Below are positions 39,930-51,038 of a stretch of DNA of 64,000 nt, in pieces. The notes under the pieces are model-generated. The model ran no database searches and was not told the origin of the DNA. It saw nothing but the letters and a program-made list of their open reading frames with translations. Origin of the DNA: Sapria himalayana (lineage: Eukaryota > Streptophyta > Magnoliopsida > Malpighiales > Rafflesiaceae). The stretch is from positions 1-64,000 of the forward strand of contig JAREIK010000708.1 of assembly GCA_029783825.1 (NCBI GenBank), given 5' to 3'. How positions within the stretch are numbered: the first letter of the stretch is position 1; each line of letters begins with the position of its first letter. The translations under genes and the position numbers were made by a program.

Positions 39930-40586
39930 CTATAGGTTTTATTTAAAAAATAAAATAACTAAAAATTTATTTTTATTATTTTTTCACATTTTTTAAGATT
40001 ATAACATTTGAAAATATAATAATTTTTAAATTTTTTTCAAAAGTGAACACAATATTTATTTATAATTATCATAATAATTATATATCTTATAAATTCATTA
40101 TAAATAATTTTATTGATATATATTCTAATAATTATCAAAAAATAAATTAAAAATCTATTCTGAATAAAATTGATATTACTTAAAATATAATATCAAAACC
40201 TAAAATGATTTAAAATCAAAGCAAAATATAATACTAAATAATAATTATTTGTTTTTAAATTTTTATTCTTTTTATAAGTATATCAATTTTTTGATAAAAT
40301 ATAATTTTTATAAATTATATTTTTAACTCATAATTTATTTTATAATTAATACGTATATAAAAATAAAAAACTAAACAATCAAAAATCAATTTTTTAAATT
40401 ATAATGAAAACAAATAAAATTGAAATTTATAATTATTATTTAGTGTATACCGATTTAAAGGATTATCTATATAGAGGTATCGGGATTTTGTAGTTTAGTG
40501 ATTTAAATACTTAGGCATTTAGTGGTGTATAGGTTTTATTTAAACAATAGAAAAACAAAGAAAAAATATTTTTTTTATTTTTTCAC

Positions 40587-40614
40587 ATTTTCAAAGGTTA
40601 TAACCTTTGAAAAT
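40587..40614. repeat. Perfect 28-bp palindrome in monomer L
   Basis: Core CAAAGGTTATAACCTTTG with ATTTT/AAAAT arms, the third perfect copy in the window. Confidence 0.9.
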
Positions 40615-41510
40615 ATAATAATTTTAATTTTTTTTAAAAGTAAATACAATATTTAGTTATAATAATCATTATATTTATAAATCATATAAATTCAATATAA
40701 CATTTTTATTGATAAATATTCTAATAATGATGAAAAGATAACTTTATAATCTATTATTAATAAGATAGATATCAATTAAAATATAATTACAAAACATATA
40801 ATGATTCAGAAGCAAAGCAAAATATATTACCATACAATAATTTTTTGTTTTGAAATTTTTTTTTAAAAGTTTATCTATAATTTTTTGATGAAAAATAATT
40901 TATATAAATTATATCTGTGTAACTCATATATTATTTTTTAATTAATATTTATATAAAAATAAACAAATAAATAATTAAAATGAATATTTAAAATTATAAT
41001 TTAAAAAATGAGATTTATTATTTTTTATTTATGGTATACTGGTCTAATTTAAATTAGATCTATCTTACTAATAATTTCTTTTGTTTTTAATATTTCTATA
41101 AAAATAAACTGAAAATTAATTAAAAAAAAATTTAAAATTATACTGAATAAAAATTAAAATGATATTTATGATTTATTATTAATGTATACTAGTTTAATGG
41201 TTTAAGTATTTAGAGGTTGTGTCTTTTAGGAGTTTCACGATTTAGGTTTTTTGGCATTTAGTCGTTTATAGGTTTTATTTAATCAATAAAATAACAAAAA
41301 AAAATTTGTAATTTTTTCTCATTTTCATATGTTATAACCTTTGAAAATATAATAATATTTAAAATTTTTTTAAATGTGAATACAATATTTAGTTATAATA
41401 ATATTAGTAATTATATATGATATAAATTCAATGTAAATAATTTTATTGATAGATATTATAATAATGATTAAAAATTAAATTAATAAACTACTAATAATAA
41501 GATAGATTTT

Positions 41511-42089
41511 TGATGTATATGTAATTTGTTTTTATTTAATAATCTGTTTGTATAACAAATTGTTTTTGTGTTTTAATATTTTCATGTAAGTGTAGGAAAG
41601 GAAATATTAAAAGCCTGGGGATGCAATAGTAGCATAATAACGTAGGTCCCGTTGTCCAATCAGCAGGCCAAAATTTTTTGGAGCAGAGCCTGACCTATTC
41701 CATTATCCGACCAGCTGCGGTTAAATGAACCAAGATATTTTTTAATATAAAATTATTTGTAATTTTATTTTCGGGCGACTGTTTTTGACCCATGGAACTG
41801 TTCATGGTCTCTCTCTCTTGTCTCTGTGCGATTTTTCGTGACTGCTCTGTGTGCTGCATAGTGTAAGACTTTTCTATTTGGTTTTAATCTGTAACGCATA
41901 ATCATTTTTTGGTGAATGTTGCTAGTCGTACTGAGCAACTAGCGAACCACTTTATTTCCTGTTTTGATTTCTCGTTTTTTTGATTCTGTCATGGATGCTT
42001 GCTGGATTGGGATATATATTGCTTGTTTTCTATGTTTCTGTTGTTTTTATTTCTTAATCTCACTACCGTGGAAGCGCAATTAACCAACA
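41511..42089. mobile_element. Solo LTR, copy 2
   Basis: A 579-bp element starting TGATGTATATG and ending AACCAACA. It aligns along its whole length with 15336-15912 (for example GTGTAGGAAAGGAAA, CGGTTAAATGAACCAA, ATCTGTAACGCATAATCATT, ATTGGGATATATAT). Its flanks are ATTTT (41506-41510) and ATATT (42090-42094), a 5-bp duplication with one later change. The target lies in the AGATAGATATTAATTAA part of an A monomer, unlike copy 1, so the two insertions are independent. No internal retroelement sequence remains. Confidence 0.83.
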
Positions 42090-45000
42090 ATATTAATTAA
42101 AAAATATTAAAAAACCCCAATTTGATTCAAAATTAAAGTAAAATATATTACAAGATAATAATTTTAATTTTTAAAATTTTACTTCTTTAATAAGCGTATA
42201 TTTTTTTTTGATTAAAAATAAATTATTTAAATTATATTTGTCGCACTCATACTTTATTTTGTAATATATATTTCTATAAAAATAAACTAATAAATAATTA
42301 AAATGAATATATAAAATTATAATAAATATAAATAAAAATTAGATTTATTAATTATTAAGTAGTATAAAGAAGTTTAATGGTTTATGTATTTAGGCATTAC
42401 GGGGTTTAGGAGTTTACTAATTTAACTGTGTATGCATTTAGTGGTTTATAGTTTTTATTTAAAAAATAATATAATAAAAATTATTTTTATTTCTTTTTGA
42501 TATTTTCAAAGGTTATAATCTTTCAAAATATAATAATTTTTAAATTTTTTTCAAAAAGTGAATAAATATTTATTTATAATAATCATAATAATTATATATC
42601 ATATAAATTTAATATAAACAATTTTATTGATAGATATTCTAATAATTATCAAAAAATAAATTAAAAATCTATTATGAATAAGATTGATATTACTTAAAAT
42701 ATAATATCAAATCCTAAAAAGATTCAAAAGTAAAGCAAAATATATTACTTAATAATAATTATTTGTTTTTAAATTTTTATTCTTTTTATAAGCTTAACTA
42801 TTTTTTGATGAAAAATAATTTTTATAAATTATATTTTTAACTCATTATTTATTTTATAAGTAATATATATATATAAATAAAAAACTAAAGAATCAAAATA
42901 AATTTTTTAAATTATAATGGAAACAAATAAAAATGAGATATATTAATTATTATTCAGGGTATAATGGTTTAAATGATTATCTATAAGGTGTATTGGGATT
43001 TTGTTGTTTAGTGATTTAAGTGATTAGGCATTTAGTGGTTTATAGGTTTTATTTAAACAATAAATTAACAAATTTTTTTTTTATTTTTTCACATGTTAAA
43101 AGGTTATAATCTTTGAAAATATAAACATTTTAAAATTTTTTTAAAAAGTGAATATAATATTTAGTTATAATAATTATTAATTATATCTATCATAAAAATT
43201 CAATATAAACATTTTTATTGATATATATTATAAAATAATAAAGAAATAATTTAATAATCTATTATTAATAATTTAGATATCAATTAAAATATAATTACAA
43301 AAAATAAAATTATTCAGAAACAAAGCAAAATATTTTACTATAAAATAATTTTTTGTTTTTAGATTTTTTATCTTTTAATTAGTTTATCTATATTTTTTTG
43401 TTGAAAAATAATTTATAAAAATTTTATTTGTATAACTAATACTTTATTTTGTAATTAATATTTATATAAAAATAAACAAATAAATAATTAAAATGAATAT
43501 TTAAGATTATAATGAAAAAAAATGAGATTTATTTTTTATTATTTAGAGTATACCGGTTTAAATTAAATTATATTTGTCCCACTTATAATTTTTTCTGTAA
43601 TTAATATTTCTATAAAAATAAACTAATAAAAATTTAAAATTATACTTAATAAAAATTAAATTGAGATTTATGATTTATTATTAATGTATAGCAATTTAAT
43701 GGTTTACGTATTTAAAGGTTTTGTCATTTATGAGTTTAGCAATTTATGTTTTTAGGTATTTAGTGGTTTATAGGTTTTATTTAAATAATGAAATAACAAA
43801 AAATTTATTTTTGATATTTTTTCAAATTTTCAATGGTTATAACATTTGAAAATATAATAATTTTAAAATATTTTAAAAATGTTTATACAATATTTAGTAA
43901 TAATAAATATTATAACTATATATAATATAAACTAAATATAAACAATTTTATTGATAGATATTATATCAATTATCAAAAAATAAATTAATAAATTATTATT
44001 AATATGATTGATATAAATTAAGATATCATTAAATAACCTAAAATGATTCAAAATCAAAGTAAATTTATTACTAAATAATAATTTTTTTTAGTTTTTGCAT
44101 CATTTTATAAGCTTATATGTTTTTTTGATGAAATATATAATATTTAAATTATATTTGTATCACTCATAATTTATTTTGTAATGAATATTTAGATAAATTA
44201 TTTAAATTATATTTAATAATTACGAGTTTAAAGGTTTTAGTATTTAGGGGCTTCGAGGTTTAGGAGTTTAGATATTTATGTATTTAGGCATTTAATGGTT
44301 TATAAGTTTTATTTAAACATTGATATAACAAAAAATTTATTTTTGTTATTTTTTCTCATTTTTGAAGGTTATAAAGTTGGAAAATATAATTTTTTTTAAA
44401 TTTTTTTTATATGTGAATACTATATTTAGTTATGATAATCTTAATAAATATTTATCATGTAAATTAAATATAAACAATTATATTGAAATATATTATATTA
44501 ATGATCACAAAATAAATTACTAAATTTTTATTAATAAGATAGCTATTATTTTAAATATATTAGCAAAACGTAAATTTATTTAAAATCAAAGTAAAATATA
44601 TTACAAAATAATATTTTATTTGATGTTTTGATTCTTTTTATAAGTTTATATTTTTTGTTATTAAAAGTAAATTATTTAAATTATATTTGTATTCCTCATA
44701 ATTTGTTTTTAATTTATAATTCTATAAAAATAAACTAATAAATAATTAAAATGAATATTTAAAATTATAATGAATACAAATAAAATAGAGATTTATTATT
44801 TATTATTCAGAATATACTAGTTTAATGTTTTAAGTATTTAGGCATTTTGGGGTTTAGTGATTTAAGTGTTAAGGCCTTAAGTGATTTATAGTTTTTATTT
44901 AAAGAATAAAAAATAAAAAATTTAATTTTTTGATTTTTTTTAATTTTTGAAGGTTATAACCTTTGAAAATATAATAATTTTTATTTTTTTTAAATGTAAA

Positions 45001-46131
45001 TATAATATTCAGTAATAATAATCTTAATAATTATATATAATGTAAACTCAATATAAATAATTTTATTAATATATATTATAATAATAATCAATAAAAAAAT
45101 AATAAACTATTATTAATAAGAATGATATAAATTAAAATATAATTGCAAAATCTAAAATGATTCAAAATAAAAATAAAATATATTACTAAATAATAAATTT
45201 TTGTTTTTAATATTTTGCCTCTTTTTATAAGGATATATATTTTTTTGATGAAAAAAAATTATTTAAATTAGATCCTGTCTCCCTAATAATTTATTTTGTA
45301 ATTAATATTTCTATAAAAATAAACTTATAAATAATTAAAATAAAAATTTAAAATTATACTTAATAAAAATTAAATTGAGATTTATGATTTTTTATTAATG
45401 TACACCTGTTTAATTGTTTAAGTATTTAGAAGTTTTTTTCGTTTAGGAGTTTAGCAATTTATGTTTCTAGGCATTTAGTGGCTTATAAGTTTTATTTAAA
45501 CAATAAAATAACAAAAAAAAATTGTAATTTTTTCTCATTTTCATAGGTTATAACCTTTTAAAATATAATAATATTTAAAATTTTTTGAAATGTGAATAGG
45601 ATATTTAGTTATAATAATATTAATAATTATATATCATATTAATTCAATATCAACAATTTTATTGATAGATAATAAAATAATGATCAAAATTTAAATAAAT
45701 AAACTATTTATAAAAAGATTGATTAATTAAAAAATATTTACAAAACCAAAATTGATTCAAAATTAAAGTAAAATATATTACTGGATAATAATTTTAAATT
45801 TTTAAATTTTTACTTCTTTTATAAGAATATATTTTTTTTGATTAAAAATAAATTAATTAAAATATATATGTCGCACTCATAATTTAATTTGTAATAAATA
45901 TTTTTATAAAAATAAGCTAATAAATAATTATAATAAATATTAAAAATTATAATAAATAGAAATAAAAATTAGATTTATTAGTTATTATGTAGTATATAGC
46001 CGTTTAATGGTTTATGTATTTAGGCATTATTAGGTTTAGGAGTTTACTAATTTAACTAGGTATGCATTTAGTGGTTTATAGGTTTTACTAAAAAAATAAA
46101 ATAATCAACAATTTATTTTTATTATTTTTTG

Positions 46132-46161
46132 ATATTTTCAAAGGTTAACCTTTGAAAATAT
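46132..46161. repeat. Perfect 30-bp palindrome with shortened centre
   Basis: The core here is CAAAGGTTAACCTTTG, without the central TA of the other copies, yet both arms still pair perfectly out to ATATTTT/AAAATAT. Loss of a centred dinucleotide is the change that keeps a dyad symmetric. Confidence 0.88.
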
Positions 46162-47402
46162 AATAATTTTTAAATCTTTTTTTAAATGTGAATACAATAT
46201 TTAGTTATAATAATTATTATATTTATATATCATATAAATTCAATATAAACAATTTTATTGATAAATATTCTAATAATGATCAAAAAATTAATTAATAATC
46301 TATATTAATAAGATAGAAATCAATTAAAATATAATTAAAAAACCTAAAATGATTCAGAAGAAAAGAAAAATATATTACTATATAATAATCTTTTGTTTTG
46401 AAATTTTTTATTCTTAAAAAAGTTTTATCAATAATTTTTTGATTAAAAATAATTTATATAAATTATATTTGTCCAACTCAATTTATTTTGTAATTAATAT
46501 TTATATATAAATATACAAATAAATTATTAAAATGAATATTTAGAATTATAATGAAAAAAAAGAGATTTATTATTTATTATTTAGGGATACCGGTTTAATT
46601 TAAATTAGATTTGTCTAATTAATAATTTATTTTGTAATTAATATTTCTATAAAATAAATTGAAAAATAATTAAAATAAAAATTTAAATTTATACTGAATA
46701 AAAATTAAAATGAGATTTATGATTTATTATTAATGTATACCAGTTTAATGAGTTATGTATTAAGAGGTTTTGTCGTAAGAAATTTAGTGATTTATGTTTT
46801 TAGGCTTTTAGTGATTTATAAGTTTTATTAAAAAAAATAAAATAACAAAAAAATTTTATATAATTTTTTATCTTTTTCATAGGTTATAACATTTGAAAAT
46901 ATAATAATATTTAAAATTTTTTGAAATTTTAATACAATATTTTGTTATAATAATATTAATAATTATATATCATATAAATTTAATATAAATAATTTTATTG
47001 ATAGATATTATAATAATGATCAAAAATTAAATTTATAAACTATTAATATTAATATAGATATTAATTAAAAAATATTTACAAAACCCAAATTGATTCAAAA
47101 TTAAAGTAACTTATATTACTTAATTATAATTTTTAATTTTTAAATTTATACTTCTTTTATAAGCATATATTTTTATTAGATCAATAATATATTATTTTAA
47201 TTATATTTGTCCGACTCATAATTTATTTTGTAATAAATATTTCTAAATAAATACACTAATATATAATTAAATTGAATATTTAAAAATATAATAAATATCA
47301 ATAAAAATTTGATTTATTAATTATTAAGTAGTATTTAGCAGTTTAATGGTTTCTATATTTAGGCATTATGGAGTTTAGGAGTTTACTGATTAAACTTTAT
47401 AT

Positions 47403-47410
47403 TCATTTAG
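47403..47410. repeat. hAT copy 2 target duplication, left
   Basis: TCATTTAG, one base different from GCATTTAG at 51039-51046. The position in the B monomer is the same as for copy 1. Confidence 0.82.
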
Positions 47411-47609
47411 AAGGGTTGCTCACGGGACTCTAAGATTCGCGACCCGACACGATGTCTTGTCGCGAAATAATCGGGACTGAGAAAATCCATTGACTTTGAC
47501 TTTTCCCATCCCATTCTGACACATATTTTATCTTTTGGGACATTTCCAGATCTTAAGCAATATCCATCCTGAGAACCATCCCGTCCGAAAAACCTATACT
47601 AGAACCAGG

Positions 47610-47638
47610 AATATATATATATATATATATATATATAA
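47610..47638. repeat. (TA)n microsatellite inside hAT copy 2
   Basis: Around fourteen TA units follow CCAGGAA. Copy 1 has only about six at the same place (20930-20942), so the tract changed after the two copies separated. Confidence 0.85.
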
Positions 47639-47999
47639 CATGAAGATGCCACCAATTCTGCTACTGCCCATCCAATTCTGACGCACCTTTTGCTGTTCCT
47701 ATGATTTCCAGGCCACCTAATGTCGTTCCAGCCATGTTCAGTTAGGTCTAGCCCTTGTCCGTCGCACTTCTGGTTGCCTCCACCGTGTCTCAGATTCCAC
47801 CAGCCTTTTGGTTTGTTTTTCAGATGAGAATTGAGTGATTACTTATTATTATTATGCGTCTCAGTCCGTTTTGTTGAGTATTGTTTGTGGTGTTATGGTT
47901 GGGCCGAATGAGTGGGCCTAATGTGTTATAGTCAGTTTTGTTGAGCTTGCTTATTTGAAATATTTATATTTTTATTTGATTAACATATGATATTAATTA

Positions 48000-50223
48000 A
48001 TGGCAATGGAGATGGCACAATCCAGTGGTAAAAGAAAAATATAATAAATTGAAGATGATCACATCTCAAAATATCAAAGTAATGGTAAATCCAATCATCA
48101 TCGTTTCACGAATACTCTTATTGTTACGGCAGGTTCTTCAATTCCAATTGTAAAATATAGTAAAGGTTCATGTGAAACTCAAGCTCATAAAAAGTATAAG
48201 ACTGCTGTTTGGGAAACTTATGATATATTAGTTGATTCAGTGGGAAATGAAACTGCTATGGCAGCTTGTATATGGTGTAATAAAGAATATTTGGCAAAAA
48301 GTGATCAAGGTACTTATGGCTTATGGAAATACTTGAGAAATAGTTGTAGGAAATTTCCACTCAAAAAAGAATTAATAGAAGCTCACAAAGGTAAAGACAA
48401 GTCACAATCTTTGTTGAGTTTCACTAAAGGTACTAGTTCAGAGGATAACAAATTTACTTGTTGGCAATTTGATCAACAACTAGTTAGGGTGGCTTTGATG
48501 AAAATGATCATAAAAGATGAATTGCCTTTTAGTATTTGTTGAGAGGGATGAGTTTAAGGAGTTTTGTGAAGTTAGTGTGCCTCAATTAAAAAATTCCATC
48601 AAGGCACTCTATACTGAGGGATTGTTTATTTTTGTTTGTGAAGGAAAAGAAGAAATATTTTGATAGCATATCATCTCATTATTGTAGCATTCAAAATTTT
48701 TCTTATATATATTTGACTGTTCCTTTCATTGATTCTCAATAAAATATGCATAAAAGTCGTTTTAATTTTTGTGTAATTAAAAGTCATTCTGGAATTAATA
48801 TTAGAAATGCTATTGAGTTTTGCATGAATGAATGGGGTTTGAGAAAGTTGATGTTCATTACTATTGACAATGCATCAAATAATGATGTTGCAGTTGAACA
48901 ATTGAAAAAAAGGCTTGTGTAGAAAAGTGTTGTACCTTTGAGTGGCGAGCATTTTCATATGAGATGTTGTGCTCATATTTAAAACTTAATTGTCAGAGAT
49001 GGCATTGCAGTAGTTGAGGGTGCTATTCAAAAAATTAGAGGTGTGGTGAAATATGTGAGGAGCAGTCCTAAAACATTAGATAAGTTTAAGTTATGTGTTG
49101 AAGAAGCAAACTTGACATATGGATCTTCATTGCAATTAGATTGTCCTACAAGATGGAATTCAACTTATTTGATGCTACAAACCGATATAAAATATCAAAA
49201 AGAATTTGATAAGTAGGAGGACAATGACAAAAGGTTTTTGAAGGAGTTTGGTTCAAATGTTCCAACTGAGAGAGACTAAACAAAAGCCAAAATTTTGGCT
49301 CGTTTCTTTAAAACTTTTTATGAGGTAACTTGTAAATTTTCTAGCTTATAATATTCTACCTCTAGTGTTTATTTTCTTGAGATTATTCGAATTTTAAAAA
49401 AAATTTAGCTTTGTAAAAATAGTAGAGATACAATGGTGTCTGAAAATGGTATGAAAATGAGGCATAAATTCAACAAATATTGGGGTTCTCTTCAGTCAAC
49501 GAATATTATTCTTTTTGTAGCAGTAGTGTTGGATCCTAGATATAAGCTCAAATATCTCAATGGTAAGTACACTTAGCATTATGGAGAGGAATTAGCTAAA
49601 AATATGGTGAAAAAGGTTATAAATGCTTTAAATGAGATGATGGATGATTATAAAGATTTAAATGAAGATGAATCAAAAGAAGATGATTTCTCTTCTAGTG
49701 TGTTGAAGAAAAATGATGATTTCTTTGATGGTAGTGATACTTATGTTGATGATTTTTTTTGTTGAATTGGAGAAAGAACAAGAAGTTGCAGCTTTGGAAG
49801 AGTTGGATAGGTACTTGGAGGAAAAACTTGAAAAAAATAGAATTGATTTTGATCTTCTAAATTGGTGGAAGGTAAATGAGGTTAGGTATCCTTCTTTGGC
49901 AAATGTTGCAAGGGATGTATTTGCTATCCAAGCATCTACTGTGGCCTACGAATCTACATTTAGCACTGGGGAAAGAACTTTAGATAAAATTAGGAGTTCA
50001 TTAACCTATTGAAATTGAATTTGAAATTGAAGAATTAGTTCAAGACCTTGATGATAATGAATCAGGTTATTTACAAATCTTGTAAATTTTAATTTCACTT
50101 TTACTTATTTTATTCATTCAATTTAATAAAAATATGGTTCAATTACAATTTTCAGAGGGGTCACAAGATCCAAATATTCTTCCAACTATAGTTGGCCAAC
50201 TAAATTTGGAATGGGTGTTTTAA
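48000..50223 (+). pseudogene. hAT transposase pseudogene, copy 2
   Basis: Begins at ATG 48000 (MAMEMAQSSGK...) and is in frame, apart from two adjacent stops near 48042, through the BED finger relic (CIWC...LWKYLRNSC, again Tyr for the His ligand) and SFTKGTSSEDN to a stop at 48540, where a shift occurs. A small deletion near 48687 removes the TTDTW segment, so the first catalytic Asp is gone. Later landmarks remain: TIDNASNND, RCCAH, PTRWNSTYLML, LEKNRIDFDLLNWWKVN and STVAYESTFSTGE. Additional private damage: TAG in LV*KS near 48919, TAA after CAHI near 48979, TAG near 49214, a T-run shift near 49750, and a deletion after RSSLT (near 50010) that removes the QDWLR part of the dimerisation tail. 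The tail ends WVF plus TAA at 50221-50223. Confidence 0.88.
50066..50155 (+). other. Intron in hAT transposase relic, copy 2
   Basis: The counterpart of 23445-23535: starts GTTATT, ends TTTTCAG, 90 bases. Splicing again joins AATGAATCAG to AGGGGTCACAAG in frame. The donor has drifted slightly from GTTAGT. A downstream GTAATA...CTATAG stretch, 50234-50332, follows the stop as in copy 1. Confidence 0.7.
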
Positions 50224-51038
50224 ATTTTATAAGGTAATATTTTGTCTTTTTATTACTCTTTTATCTTAGAAATTTATGTCTACATGATTAACACGTTTTC
50301 ATCTTTGATTTTCCTTCTATAGTGGAGGAAGAAAAGGGAGGAGTTGTAGAAGAGATAATTAATTGGGTTTGGATTTTCGTTGCTGTTTCGGGACGGACCT
50401 TTGAAATGATTATTATTATGGTTGTTATTAGTTGTATTTTTTTGTTATATTAAGCTGCCTAATTTTAGCAATTACTTAAGTAGTAATTGTTGCTACCAAA
50501 GTTTGTGATCATCTTTAGTTATTCCTTAATATTTTAAGTAATTGTTTAAAAAATATAGTATTGCTATTATGGTTAACTTTGAATCGGCTGAACAAAGTCA
50601 ACTTGTGAAAATACAAAGAACCAAATTAAGCACACAACTCGGTCCCATTCTATTTAACATTTCTATCCTTTTCTGCACATCAAACCTTTTGACAAGGTAA
50701 TGGAACTCGTTTTTAGTATTCAGCCTATTTGACAAAATAAAATTGGCCCAATTTGAGTTTGAAAGATACATAACTAAGGAATGATAAATGGTACAACAAA
50801 AGGTTTCGATATGAACTAACTTGGCCGGTTTGAAGAAAATAAATTGAAAAAAATGTCCGAACTTCGTTCCGTCCTGGAACCATTTTCTCCTACCAAAAAT
50901 CCTCGATCTCCGTCTCGTCCCATCTCGATATTTTCAACCTATGGGATGGGTCTAGATCTTCAAAAAAAAAATCTCCAACTGTGGGAAGGGCCTAGAGATT
51001 TGTAATCTCTATCTCATCCCATCCCATGAGCACCCCTA

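Larger units (their letters stand above)
34197..41183 (+). repeat. Complete 12-monomer higher-order repeat unit (A-L)
   Basis: A unit of 6,987 bp measured from one GTATAC(C/T)AGTTTAA boundary to the next. Starts: A 34197, B 34780, C 35370, D 35825, E 36405, F 36950, G 37375, H 37970, I 38565, J 39165, K 39755, L 40440, link 41030. C and F are short. L combines a C-like TTTAGG block with a B-like body. Diagnostic phrases include CATTACGGGG-like text in B, AGGGGCTT in D, GGGGGTTTTGGGG in I, TTTGTCGTTTAG in J and AAGTAAGTA in K. Subtypes were assigned by eye. Confidence 0.75.
24419..41510 (+). repeat. Satellite array, plus strand, segment 4
   Basis: Begins with the right target duplication and the rest of the interrupted B monomer. 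Approximate order: link 24950, A 25100, B 25715, link 26320, A joined to a C body 26470, E body 26930, H 27415, I 28000, J 28605, K 29190, L 29790, link 30375, A joined to a D body 30525, E 31120, F 31715, G body then J 32315, K 32835, L 33430, link 34035, the complete unit A-L 34197-41183, then A interrupted by a solo LTR. The chimeric monomers mark past unequal exchange. No gene is supported. Minus-strand open frames at 28196, 31372 and 36532 all fall at the same monomer position. Confidence 0.92.
42090..47410 (+). repeat. Satellite array, plus strand, segment 5
   Basis: The rest of the A monomer is followed by B 42365 joined to a K body at about 42550, L 42960, link 43550, A 43685 joined to a C body, D 44210, E 44815, A 45400, B 45990, link 46585, A 46730 and B 47335, where hAT copy 2 interrupts. 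From about 44150 the order and private variants match 17460-20727. No gene is visible. Confidence 0.92.
47411..51038 (+). mobile_element. Dead hAT (Ac-type) DNA transposon, copy 2
   Basis: A 3,628-bp element, collinear with 20728-24418 apart from small indels. Left end AAGGGTTGCTCACGGGAC; the right end read in reverse is TAGGGGTGCTCATGGGATGG, the better-preserved terminal repeat. A (TA)n tract at about 47610-47638 is longer than its counterpart at 20930-20942. Left satellite flanks share private changes with copy 1 (AACTTTATAT just before the duplication and a GAAATTTTAATACAATATTTTG body), which indicates descent from one insertion. Confidence 0.92.
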
